DNA of 6,009 bases from Ignavibacteriales bacterium (GCA_027080245.1 JALWSN010000303.1:1-6009); one strand, 5' to 3'. Counted from the first letter of the stretch, positions 1 to 5,310 are shown. Made by a program: numbers and translations. The notes: generated from the letters alone by a model not told the origin.

Positions 1-198
1 TTTCAACTCTTCCATTTTCATCGTCACCAGCATTGCGTAAATCATGATAATTACCGCCGGCATTATGGTAGCTTTAATAGCTTTTATTTCGGCTTTGCTT
101 AGATTTAACCCAAGCAAATAACCGCCCAGCAACGCGGCTAAAATTAGCCAGGGCATGTATTTTTTAATGAATGAATCTATTCTTTTAATTGTCTCCAT
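1..198 (-). CDS. Bile acid:sodium symporter / Acr3-like arsenite permease (N-terminal part, cut by window edge)
   Basis: Only the first 66 residues are present; the frame is open to the left edge. The start is ATG at 198, behind a strong GGAGG Shine-Dalgarno (205-209) and only 12 bases after the stop of the upstream barrel gene, so the two are co-transcribed. A short basic, amphipathic N-terminus is followed by two hydrophobic segments: residues about 16-33 (PWLILAALLGGYLLGLNL) and about 44-59 (IMPAVIIMIYAMLVTM), then MKMEELK. The MPAVIxxMIYxMxVxxKxEEL pattern is what I remember from the Acr3/bile acid:sodium symporter superfamily, in particular members annotated as arsenic resistance proteins. 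Its place at the end of an operon headed by an ArsR with a CVC motif supports arsenite or antimonite efflux at the inner membrane. The catalytic Cys region of Acr3 lies outside the window, so a different substrate remains possible. Confidence 0.72.
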   Translation of the reverse strand, partial: METIKRIDSFIKKYMPWLILAALLGGYLLGLNLSKAEIKAIKATIMPAVIIMIYAMLVTMKMEELK

Positions 199-204
199 CT
201 CGCG

Positions 205-209
205 CCTCC
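205..209 (-). promoter_or_regulatory. Shine-Dalgarno GGAGG of the permease gene
   Basis: GGAGG on the minus strand lies 6 bases before the ATG at 198, in the short gap after the barrel gene's stop. It is the strongest ribosome site in the operon and fixes the permease start. Confidence 0.75.
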
Positions 210-210
210 G

Positions 211-1095
211 TTAAAACATGTAATAAAGTCCGAGCCAGGTTTCGTAAGAATTACCGAAAGGCCTCTTTTGAGTTAATGTTAATGGCAAAACCGCTTGAAC
301 GAAAAACGAATTTCCGAATCGGTATTGAACAGCTGGAATTAACTGAAACAAATACGCGTCAGTGTCGGGTAAATTTTTGCCGTCTTTTGAATTTTCAAAA
401 AACCTTTTGTAGTAAAATGTGTTTTCCAAAATTAATTTTTTGCTAAAATTGTACGCCGTACTCCAGGAAAAACTTAACACGTCGCCAAGATTGACTCCGG
501 CGTCGTTTTTCCCCCTCGCCAGGTAGAAAGCCGAGAATCTCAAATCCCATTTGCCAAATTCTTTTTCGGGCAAAATAGAAAAGCCGTAATCAAAACTCCC
601 CGTTCCTGTCGGCAATTCGGTAGTTGACAAATTTGTTGACTTTCCAGTGGGCGATTTTGTGAAGAACAATCCCGAAAGTAAAAACCTGTCCGACTTTTTG
701 TGGTAAAATTTGTAGAGCAACGCCGCAATTACGTCGCCCAATCCCGCGCCTGTTTTCTCAACGCCGTTTTTCGTAAGGGATTTCTTTACGTAAGGAACAT
801 TTAAAATTAGCGTTAATCTATTTGTAATGCCGTACCTTATTTTACCCCAAACAACATTTGAAGTAAAATTTAAGCTTGAAGGCGCGTCGACCATTTTGCC
901 CTCCGCCGAGCTCCACATCTTTGTGTAATCGTTAATAATCCAGTAACCTCTGAACACCCAGTGATTTTGGGGCAAAGTTTTTGCGGGAATGCCAAACAAC
1001 GGCGGACGTGGAAATAACTTTTGTGCGCGAACTCCAAAACCCCAAATCGTTGTCGATAAAAAAACTATCAACACAAAAGTTTTAATCCTTTTCAT
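211..1095 (-). CDS. Outer-membrane beta-barrel protein (MetA-pathway / 'transporter' family) in the ars operon
   Basis: A 294-residue exported protein. From ATG at 1095 it begins MKRIKTFVLIVFLSTT, a classic signal peptide with likely cleavage at VRA-Q (residues 24-25). An in-frame TTG at 1107 would add four residues; I prefer ATG because it places the basic residues directly before the hydrophobic core, although ribosome sites are weak for both. The mature part is rich in alternating aromatic/polar strands and ends GLYYMF, with the C-terminal Phe typical of barrels inserted by BamA. GAGLGD (about 116-121), PTGKS (about 149-153) and ELPTGTGSFDYG (about 160-171) resemble the phenol_MetA_deg/'transporter' barrel family. 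It lies between arsR (56 bases upstream) and the permease (12 bases downstream), all on the same strand, so it is presumably induced by the same metalloid. I infer an outer-membrane channel or exit role; the substrate is not shown. Confidence 0.7.
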   Translation of the reverse strand: MKRIKTFVLIVFLSTTIWGFGVRAQKLFPRPPLFGIPAKTLPQNHWVFRGYWIINDYTKMWSSAEGKMVDAPSSLNFTSNVVWGKIRYGITNRLTLILNVPYVKKSLTKNGVEKTGAGLGDVIAALLYKFYHKKSDRFLLSGLFFTKSPTGKSTNLSTTELPTGTGSFDYGFSILPEKEFGKWDLRFSAFYLARGKNDAGVNLGDVLSFSWSTAYNFSKKLILENTFYYKRFFENSKDGKNLPDTDAYLFQLIPAVQYRFGNSFFVQAVLPLTLTQKRPFGNSYETWLGLYYMF

Positions 1096-1151
1096 CTTAA
1101 TCTTCAAACATCTACTAAACTTCTGTTTGTTGCCTGTAATTTTTTTAGTTT

Positions 1152-1529
1152 TTACTTATTTTTCCTTTCGAACATTGAATACCCTATTACGCAATAGTCG
1201 CCGTTTCTCAATTCAAGGCGAGCGTTCAAATTTTTAATATCATCTGAATATTTGTTTTTAAAATGTTTTTTAATGATTTCAAACAAATCTCTTACACATT
1301 CCGAGGCTTCCCAATTAGCTTCGTAATAAATCCACGTGCCCTGCCTTGTAGTTTTAACCAGGTCCAGATTACGTAATATTGTCAGATGCCGCGATACCTG
1401 ATATTGCGGTAGTTGCAAAGCGTCCACCATTTCGCAAACGCAAATTTTTTTTCCGCTTTGAAGGAAAAGGTTTAACAACCTGAGCCTCGTTTCGTCGCCT
1501 AATGATTTAAATAAATTTACAAAATTCAT
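1152..1529 (-). CDS. arsR: ArsR/SmtB-family metalloid-sensing transcriptional repressor
   Basis: A 125-residue winged-helix repressor, normal length for the family. The N-terminal FKSLGDETRLRLLNLF (about 7-22) is the usual ArsR opening. KKICVCEMVDAL carries Cys30 and Cys32, matching the CVC motif of the alpha-3 As(III)/Sb(III) site in E. coli ArsR. The recognition helix is LPQYQVSRHLTILRNLDLV (about 40-58), followed by the wing (TRQGTWIYYEA). Cys78 and Cys113 (in NGDYCVIGY near the C-terminus) are further possible ligands. The ATG at 1529 has AGGAG (1536-1540) six bases upstream. It is the first gene of a leftward operon with the barrel and permease, and a dyad over its own promoter fits autorepression relieved by metalloid binding. 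The family assignment is firm; the choice of arsenite over another thiophilic ion is inferred from CVC and the neighbours. Confidence 0.92.
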   Translation of the reverse strand: MNFVNLFKSLGDETRLRLLNLFLQSGKKICVCEMVDALQLPQYQVSRHLTILRNLDLVKTTRQGTWIYYEANWEASECVRDLFEIIKKHFKNKYSDDIKNLNARLELRNGDYCVIGYSMFERKNK

Positions 1530-1535
1530 TTTAAA

Positions 1536-1540
1536 CTCCT
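1536..1540 (-). promoter_or_regulatory. Shine-Dalgarno AGGAG of arsR
   Basis: AGGAG on the minus strand with a 6-base spacer (TTTAAA plus neighbours) to the ATG at 1529. It adjoins the operator dyad, so repressor binding would end right at the ribosome site. Confidence 0.7.
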
Positions 1541-1568
1541 ATATGCGTATATGCAAATATATGCATAT
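1541..1568 (-). promoter_or_regulatory. Probable ArsR operator, 12-4-12 imperfect inverted repeat
   Basis: Two 12-base arms, ATATGCGTATAT and ATATATGCATAT (plus strand), surround GCAA. The arms pair at 11 of 12 positions. ATATGC also recurs three times in direct orientation (from 1541, 1549 and 1559). ArsR/SmtB operators are commonly 12-2-12 AT-rich dyads, and this one covers the -10 box and ends at the arsR ribosome site. That position would block transcription when bound. Confidence 0.72.
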
Positions 1569-1584
1569 AATTAAAGTCAGTCAA
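1556..1584 (-). promoter_or_regulatory. Sigma70-like promoter of the ars operon
   Basis: On the minus strand, TTGACT (1579-1584) and TATATT (1556-1561) are separated by exactly 17 bases. Both are one or two changes from consensus, and they lie about 30 bases upstream of the arsR start. The -10 is inside the dyad. A lineage with Bacteroidota-type promoters could use other bases, so the exact start is inferred. Confidence 0.55.
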
Positions 1585-1636
1585 GTTTTTTAGTGACAGA
1601 AAAACTCGTAATGTAAATTCTACTGGAAAGATGCAC

Positions 1637-1670
1637 ACTTCAGCGCTTCTTATGCGGGGAAATGGATGAT
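1637..1670 (+). repeat. Dispersed intergenic repeat block, copy 1
   Basis: A 34-base block with AGCGC and GAAATGGAT cores matches 2409-2442 at 25 of 34 positions in the same orientation without gaps. It is followed immediately by the stem-loop at 1672-1702. The two copies bracket the P460 gene. Confidence 0.45.
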
Positions 1671-1671
1671 C

Positions 1672-1702
1672 CGTCTCCTTCCGCAGAATGCGGAAGGAGA
1701 CG
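1672..1702. repeat. Perfect 14-bp stem-loop (REP-like), copy 1
   Basis: CGTCTCCTTCCGCA (1672-1685), loop GAA, TGCGGAAGGAGACG (1689-1702): 14 perfect pairs. No T-run follows on either strand, so it is not a standard intrinsic terminator. The core TCCGCA-GAA-TGCGGA recurs at 2553-2567 with one loop base changed. A weaker second stem follows at 1707-1737 (TGTCG...CGACA), and CCGTCT at 1671-1676 can also pair with AGACGG at 1739-1744, so the whole 1671-1745 stretch can fold. Confidence 0.6.
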
Positions 1703-1752
1703 TACATGTCGCAGCGTAGTCAAGCGAAGCGCCGACAAAGACGGGAACTAAT

Positions 1753-1791
1753 TTGACAATCAAAATCTTTATTATCTTTTTAAAAAAAGAT
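1753..1791 (+). promoter_or_regulatory. Possible promoter/regulatory region of the P460 gene
   Basis: A perfect TTGACA (1753-1758) lies about 110 bases before the gene, but no good -10 is found at 16-18 bases; TATCTT sits at a short 15-base spacing. An AT-only dyad, ATCTTTTT-AA-AAAAAGAT (1774-1791), lies just after and could be a binding site. Evidence is weak. Confidence 0.25.
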
Positions 1792-1868
1792 TTAATGTAT
1801 TTTAAAGTGCAAAAACAAAATCTTTTACGACTGTAAAAAAACAATCGAAATAACTTAAGGGTAACATC

Positions 1869-2372
1869 ATGAAAGTAAAAGCTTTAATCATTGCAAGCGC
1901 TGTAGCCGCTCTTTCGTTTACCGCAATGAAATCGGGTAAAAAACCGGGTAAGTCTCACGGAATAAGCTACCCGACAGGTTGGAGGAATTGGTCCGTAATT
2001 GCAGTTTCTCACAGAACGGATAATAACACAATAAGAGTAATTTTAGGCAACAAAATAGCCGTAAATGCGGCGCGAAAAGGTAAAACAAATCCTTGGCCCG
2101 ACGGTACAATACTCGGTAAAGTGGTCTGGAAAGACACTCAACTAAAAAATTGGAAAAAAGCCACAGCTCCCGGAAAGTTTGTACATGCGGAATTCATGTT
2201 CAAGGATTCGAAAAAATATTCCAAAACTTACGGCTGGGGCTGGGCGCGTTGGATAGGATTGCAGCAAAAACCTTTTAACAAGGGGATGCGGATTTGCATT
2301 GGCTGCCACACGCCGGTAAAAAAACGAGATTGGGTGTTTACAAATCCAGCTGTGTTTCCCGAACTAAAATAA
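1869..2372 (+). CDS. Exported cytochrome P460-family c-type haem protein
   Basis: A 167-residue protein. MKVKALIIASAVAALSFTA is a signal peptide without a lipobox, so the mature protein is probably periplasmic. The body carries the P460 pattern: YPTGWRNWSVIAVSHRTD (34-51), RVILGNKIAVNAAR (56-69), PDGTILGKVVWK (77-88), APGKFVHAEFMFKD (100-113) and GWGWARW (122-128). A single C-terminal haem c site, CIGCH (143-147), is followed by DWVFTNP. Length is near that of other family members. In characterised cytochromes P460 the haem is also cross-linked to a Lys and the enzyme oxidises hydroxylamine to N2O or NO-type products; related cytochromes c'-beta bind NO. Which Lys here (84, 88, 93, 96 or 97 are candidates) would cross-link cannot be told by eye. 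AAGGG (1857-1861) is a good ribosome site. It is a lone gene, transcribed away from the ars operon. A role in hydroxylamine/NO handling is inferred from family only. Confidence 0.85.
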   Translation: MKVKALIIASAVAALSFTAMKSGKKPGKSHGISYPTGWRNWSVIAVSHRTDNNTIRVILGNKIAVNAARKGKTNPWPDGTILGKVVWKDTQLKNWKKATAPGKFVHAEFMFKDSKKYSKTYGWGWARWIGLQQKPFNKGMRICIGCHTPVKKRDWVFTNPAVFPELK

Positions 2373-2408
2373 AAATTTCGCAACGCAAACTTCCCCGGCG
2401 GAGTGCGC

Positions 2409-2442
2409 AACTTTAGCGCCTATTTATTGGAGAAATGGATAA
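2409..2442 (+). repeat. Dispersed intergenic repeat block, copy 2
   Basis: Same-orientation, gap-free match (25 of 34) to 1637-1670, sharing ACTT-AGCGC and GAAATGGAT. It lies shortly after the P460 stop, whereas copy 1 lies before that gene. The related stem-loop follows about 105 bases later rather than at once. Confidence 0.45.
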
Positions 2443-2531
2443 TTGGAATGATGGATGAGTGGGCAGATGAAAGTTTAAGTTGCTTGGTTCTTGATTGATT
2501 CTTTAAACTGAAAATATTAAAATGTTTGTAA

Positions 2532-2584
2532 CGCAGATTAGTCTTCAACTTCTCCGCAAAATGCGGAGGAGGGGACAATCTGCG
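2532..2584. repeat. 53-nt imperfect hairpin containing REP-like core, copy 2
   Basis: Outer arms CGCAGATT (2532-2539) and AATCTGCG (2577-2584) pair perfectly. GTC (2541-2543) pairs with GAC (2574-2576). After an unpaired stretch, the inner stem CTTCTCCGCA (2549-2558) pairs with TGCGGAGGAG (2562-2571), including one G-T, around loop AAA. The core TCCGCA-AAA-TGCGGA differs from the 1680-1694 copy by one loop base. No T-run follows, so it is a structured repeat or RNA element rather than a simple terminator. Confidence 0.55.
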
Positions 2585-2803
2585 AAGAAATGTAAATAGG
2601 GACAAATGAATGGATGTCTATAGATTCTTTAAAAAACGGAAATTTGATCGTTGAAACTATTCACTATAAACAATTCAAAAGTAAAAATTAAAAAGTCAAA
2701 AGTATTTTTGGCTACAAATCTCCTTTCTCTCTTTGTCGTTAAATCATTTAGTTAATGAATTTTTCAGTTGTGACTTACTGAACAATTGATATTTAAAACT
2801 TAC

Positions 2804-2843
2804 CCTGCGCCCTTTGCAGCATTCCTTTGCGCTCTCTGCGTGA
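2804..2843 (+). repeat. Degenerate CTTTGCG-type repeat tract
   Basis: Four related units in about 40 bases: CCTGCG (2804), CCTTTGCAG (2811), CCTTTGCGCT (2824) and CTCTGCGTG (2834), ending in GAAAAAA. Tracts of this type are, as I recall, common dispersed intergenic repeats in several AT-rich bacterial lineages. Function unknown. Confidence 0.4.
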
Positions 2844-3051
2844 AAAAATTTGCTTTTCCCGTAGTCAATTCATTTGCGCTTTTGTCATTTTTTCTGGCGC
2901 TAGTTTTACGACTTAAAATATTTTAACAAAAAAGCGAAAATATGATTGTGGATACTTTTCATCCTTAAATCATCCTTGTTTTTTTGTCAAATCTAAAAAT
3001 TAATTTATTGCTTTTAATTTAATTTTGTGTTAAGTTTCATTCCAAATTAAT

Positions 3052-3083
3052 TAGCCAAATGAAGAACGTTTGGCTATTTTTTT
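3052..3083 (+). terminator. Intrinsic terminator in the leader of the PAS kinase gene
   Basis: TAGCCAAA (3052-3059) pairs perfectly with TTTGGCTA (3069-3076) across a 9-base loop and is followed by seven T. The T-run is on the plus side only. No gene lies upstream on this strand for 680 bases, and the kinase ATG is 20 bases beyond, so it should end a leader or small RNA, or act as an attenuator. Confidence 0.7.
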
Positions 3084-3103
3084 AATATTTCAAGCAAACA
3101 GAC

Positions 3104-4225
3104 ATGAAGAGCAACACGCAATATGCGCCAGCGGAGAGGGCGGACGCAAAAGAACTTCAAAGGCAAATTCAACTAATCCGACAGGAAATTTTAACCCGGC
3201 AATTGCTGGATGCGCTGCCATTGTTCGTAACTGTTCTAAACAAACATCGGCAATTTGTTTTTTTGAACAAAACGATGGTGAGCTATTTAGGGTACTCCAC
3301 TGAAGACGAGATTTTAGGATTAAGACCGGGCGAAGCAGTCCATTGCATACACGCCTATGAAAACGACGCCGGTTGCGGCACAACCGAATTTTGCCGCTAT
3401 TGCGGAGCTGTAAACGCAATTTTAGAGGCTCAGCGCGGCGTGCAAAACGAGAAAGAATGCAGAATTATTGTACAGGACAATAAGGCGCTGGACTTTTTAG
3501 TGTGGGCTACGCCAATTACCATTAAAGGCGAACCTTTTACTATTTTTGCTCTAAAGGATATTAAACATACTAACCGATTACGCGCCCTTGAAAAAATTTT
3601 CTTTCACGACTTATTGAACACTACCGGTGCATTAAAAGGATTTGCTAATTTAATTGCCGAAACCGACGATTGCGATGAAATCAAAGAGTATTCAGGATTT
3701 ATTGGCGAAATTTCCGAACGAATAGTTGAGGAAATCAAAGAACAAAGAGATTTGACCGCTGCGGAAAACAACGAGCTTAACGTAACTTTTGAAAATATTT
3801 CCGTTAAAGAAATTATTAGCGGCGTTGTCGTTCTATACAAAAACAACAATTTAGCAGAAGGCAAAATAATTAAAACGCTTAACGAGTGCGGTGATGAAAA
3901 AATTTTTACTGACAAAATTCTTTTAAGACGTGTGCTTTCTAATATGTTGAAAAACGCTCTTGAAGCTTGTGACCAACAAAGCGTTGTAACAATTGGCTGC
4001 AAAAAAGTAAACAACGAGTTCGATTTTTGGATTCACAACAATTCTTTCATGCCGGACTACGTTCAAAAACAGGTTTTCCAACGCTCTTTTTCCACTAAAG
4101 GTCCCAACCGTGGGTTCGGCACTTACAGCATTAAACTTCTTTCCGAAAAATATCTTGGCGGAAGGGTTTATTTTGAAACCTCTAAGGAAAAGGGCACTAC
4201 TTTCCATGCGGTTTTCCCAAAGTAA
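3104..4225 (+). CDS. Soluble PAS-domain sensor histidine kinase with Cys/His cluster
   Basis: A 373-residue protein with no membrane segment, so a cytoplasmic sensor. Residues about 12-36 look helical/coiled. A PAS domain (about 35-155) holds the loop GEAVHCIHAYENDAGCGTTEFCRYCGAV with Cys81, His83, Cys91, Cys97 and Cys100, plus Cys119 later; this suggests a bound metal, Fe-S or redox switch. The dimerisation helix has FFHDLLN with phospho-acceptor His168. The ATPase domain (about 230-373) has the N box SNMLKNALEAC (Asn280, Asn284, Glu287), FQRSFSTKG (326-333 region), the G2 box GFGTYSIKLL (337-346) and the final GTTF. The usual G1 D-N-G-x-G is HNNSFMP (311-317), lacking the Asp; similar VHN...P forms occur, as I recall, in a family of such kinases. 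No response regulator is adjacent. The ribosome site is weak; ATG 3104 is the only sensible start before the PAS domain. Phosphorylation target and signal are unknown. Confidence 0.88.
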   Translation: MKSNTQYAPAERADAKELQRQIQLIRQEILTRQLLDALPLFVTVLNKHRQFVFLNKTMVSYLGYSTEDEILGLRPGEAVHCIHAYENDAGCGTTEFCRYCGAVNAILEAQRGVQNEKECRIIVQDNKALDFLVWATPITIKGEPFTIFALKDIKHTNRLRALEKIFFHDLLNTTGALKGFANLIAETDDCDEIKEYSGFIGEISERIVEEIKEQRDLTAAENNELNVTFENISVKEIISGVVVLYKNNNLAEGKIIKTLNECGDEKIFTDKILLRRVLSNMLKNALEACDQQSVVTIGCKKVNNEFDFWIHNNSFMPDYVQKQVFQRSFSTKGPNRGFGTYSIKLLSEKYLGGRVYFETSKEKGTTFHAVFPK

Positions 4226-4306
4226 TTTTTTTTAATTTCAACGCTTTAATATTGGTCGCCCTTTGAACTCCCGCCGGGTTTATTTTTCCCTTTTTTCACT
4301 TACCTA

Positions 4307-4353
4307 TCGCTGAAAGCGAATTGTTTTGGAATCCAATATTTCGCTAATTTTTT
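4307..4353 (+). terminator. Possible terminator after the kinase gene, with competing hairpin
   Basis: AGCGAA (4315-4320) pairs with TTCGCT (4340-4345), enclosing TTGG-AAT-CCAA (4326-4336), followed by AATTTTTT. A competing hairpin, TCGCT-GAA-AGCGA (4307-4319), uses the same left arm. The element is 82 bases after the kinase stop in the convergent gap. The T-run suits the plus strand; the stem is imperfect, so the call is tentative. The rest of 4226-4500 shows nothing I can name. Confidence 0.35.
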
Positions 4354-4500
4354 ACGGTATCCAAACAGCGGTTTTTGGGAAAAATTTAAGCAAAAGTAAA
4401 TTACTCAGCGCTGCAAAGCCGGCATACAATTTTCAAATTCCTAATATTACAAAAGTTTAAAATATTCTTACAAGAAAACAAAGATTTGATTGAGGTTACT

Positions 4501-5262
4501 TTAAATCAATTTAATATCCTCCAGAAAAGGCAAGGACTTACGCGTTTGTCGAACTTTTTCCAAATCAATTTCAAACGTAAATAACCCTTCCTCGTCTAGC
4601 GCGTTGAAAATTTCGTCGCCCATCGGATCATAACATGCGCTACGCCCGTTGTATTGCTGGAAAGGATCATTGCCCACGCGGTTCACACCGATAACGTAAC
4701 ATTGATTTTCAATCGCCCTTGCTCTTAGCAATGCGCTCCAGTGGCGAATTCTTTTAACTGGCCAATTGGCGGCGTCCACAATTACTTCGGCTCGTTTTTT
4801 TGCGTAAAAACGGTAAAGTTCCGGGAAGCGTAAATCGTAACAAATGGAAAGCCCAATCTTTGCGCCGTTTACTTTTGTGACAACCGTCTCCGAGGACTCC
4901 GCGTAATTCTTATTTTCGCCAGACATGGCAAAGAGGTGAATTTTTTTGTATTTAGCGGCAATTAATCCGTCGGAGTTCAGGTGAATTAGCGAGTTAAAAT
5001 ATTGCCTGTTTTCTTTTTCGATGAAGCCAAATATAAAATCCGTTTTAAGCTTTTGCGCGAGGTGAATGAATTCGGTTAAATATGTGCCGTCAATTTCCTC
5101 CGAATTTTCCGCGGCGTTCATTGTAAAACCCGTTAAAGTCATTTCGGGCAAAATTAAAAGTTCAACGTCCGGCGGAAGTTCTTTCAGGAATTGCAAAATT
5201 TTTCTGAAGTTCCTTTCTTTGTCCTCCCACGCAGGCGAGTATTGAACGATTCCAATTTTCAT
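4501..5262 (-). CDS. Nitrilase-superfamily omega-amidase (YafV/NIT2-like)
   Basis: A 253-residue carbon-nitrogen hydrolase of normal length. The catalytic triad is visible: Glu40 in LILPEM, Lys107 in YKKIHLF and Cys141 in SICYDLRFPE; Glu116 (SGE) is the usual second Glu. The block NWPVKRIRHW (166-175), then LLRARAIENQCYVIGVNRVG (178-197), is characteristic of the YafV/NIT2 omega-amidases, which hydrolyse alpha-ketoglutaramate and ketosuccinamate to 2-oxoacid plus ammonia in the methionine-salvage/glutamine-transaminase route. The C-terminus (RKSLPFLEDIKLI) also resembles YafV. ATG at 5262 is preceded by AAAAGG (5270-5275) at 7 bases. The enzyme is cytosolic. It is a single gene, convergent with the kinase and divergent from the SpmA-like gene; no transaminase is in view, so the substrate rests on family similarity. 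Confidence 0.9.
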   Translation of the reverse strand: MKIGIVQYSPAWEDKERNFRKILQFLKELPPDVELLILPEMTLTGFTMNAAENSEEIDGTYLTEFIHLAQKLKTDFIFGFIEKENRQYFNSLIHLNSDGLIAAKYKKIHLFAMSGENKNYAESSETVVTKVNGAKIGLSICYDLRFPELYRFYAKKRAEVIVDAANWPVKRIRHWSALLRARAIENQCYVIGVNRVGNDPFQQYNGRSACYDPMGDEIFNALDEEGLFTFEIDLEKVRQTRKSLPFLEDIKLI

Positions 5263-5310
5263 TTATTTACCTTTTTGAATTTAGTAAAAGCAAAAAATTA
5301 AAAATATTCG

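Larger units (their letters stand above)
2373..3051. other. Long gene-poor intergenic region
   Basis: About 680 bases with no reading frame that looks coding on either strand: short frames lack ribosome sites and their translations are low-complexity. It contains the second repeat block (2409-2442), small ATGGAT repeats (2434, 2451, 2611), a long imperfect hairpin (2532-2584), A-rich low-complexity sequence (about 2676-2705) and a CTTTGCG-type repeat tract (2804-2843). It may harbour a leader or small RNA before the terminator at 3052, but no clear promoter was found. Confidence 0.6.

Noticed and set aside
189..446. Plus-strand 85-codon open frame
   Set aside because: It lies antisense to the barrel gene, whose signal peptide, family motifs and C-terminal Phe make the minus strand the coding one.
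989..1237. Plus-strand 82-codon frame across the barrel/arsR junction
   Set aside because: It overlaps two well-supported minus-strand genes, has no family resemblance and no ribosome site.
1650..1844. Minus-strand 64-codon frame over the stem-loop region
   Set aside because: Its translation comes from the palindromic repeat and A/T runs; no plausible protein features.
2420..2605. Minus-strand 61-codon frame after the P460 gene
   Set aside because: It runs through the second repeat module and hairpin, lacks a ribosome site and looks like translated repeat DNA.
2763..2782. TTCAGT...ACTGAA hairpin
   Set aside because: Only six pairs, with no downstream T-run on the plus strand and no gene context; within chance for AT-rich DNA.
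3059..3085. Eight-codon mini-frame MKNVWLFF overlapping the terminator
   Set aside because: Not called as a gene: no Shine-Dalgarno and no enrichment of a regulatory residue; mentioned only as a possibility in the attenuation finding.
3604..4207. Minus-strand frames of 136 and 94 codons inside the kinase
   Set aside because: Antisense shadows of a kinase with intact H, N and G2 boxes.
4274..4297. CCCGCCGGG followed by T-rich sequence as a kinase terminator
   Set aside because: The stem is only three pairs before a mismatch; too weak compared with the 4315-4353 candidate.
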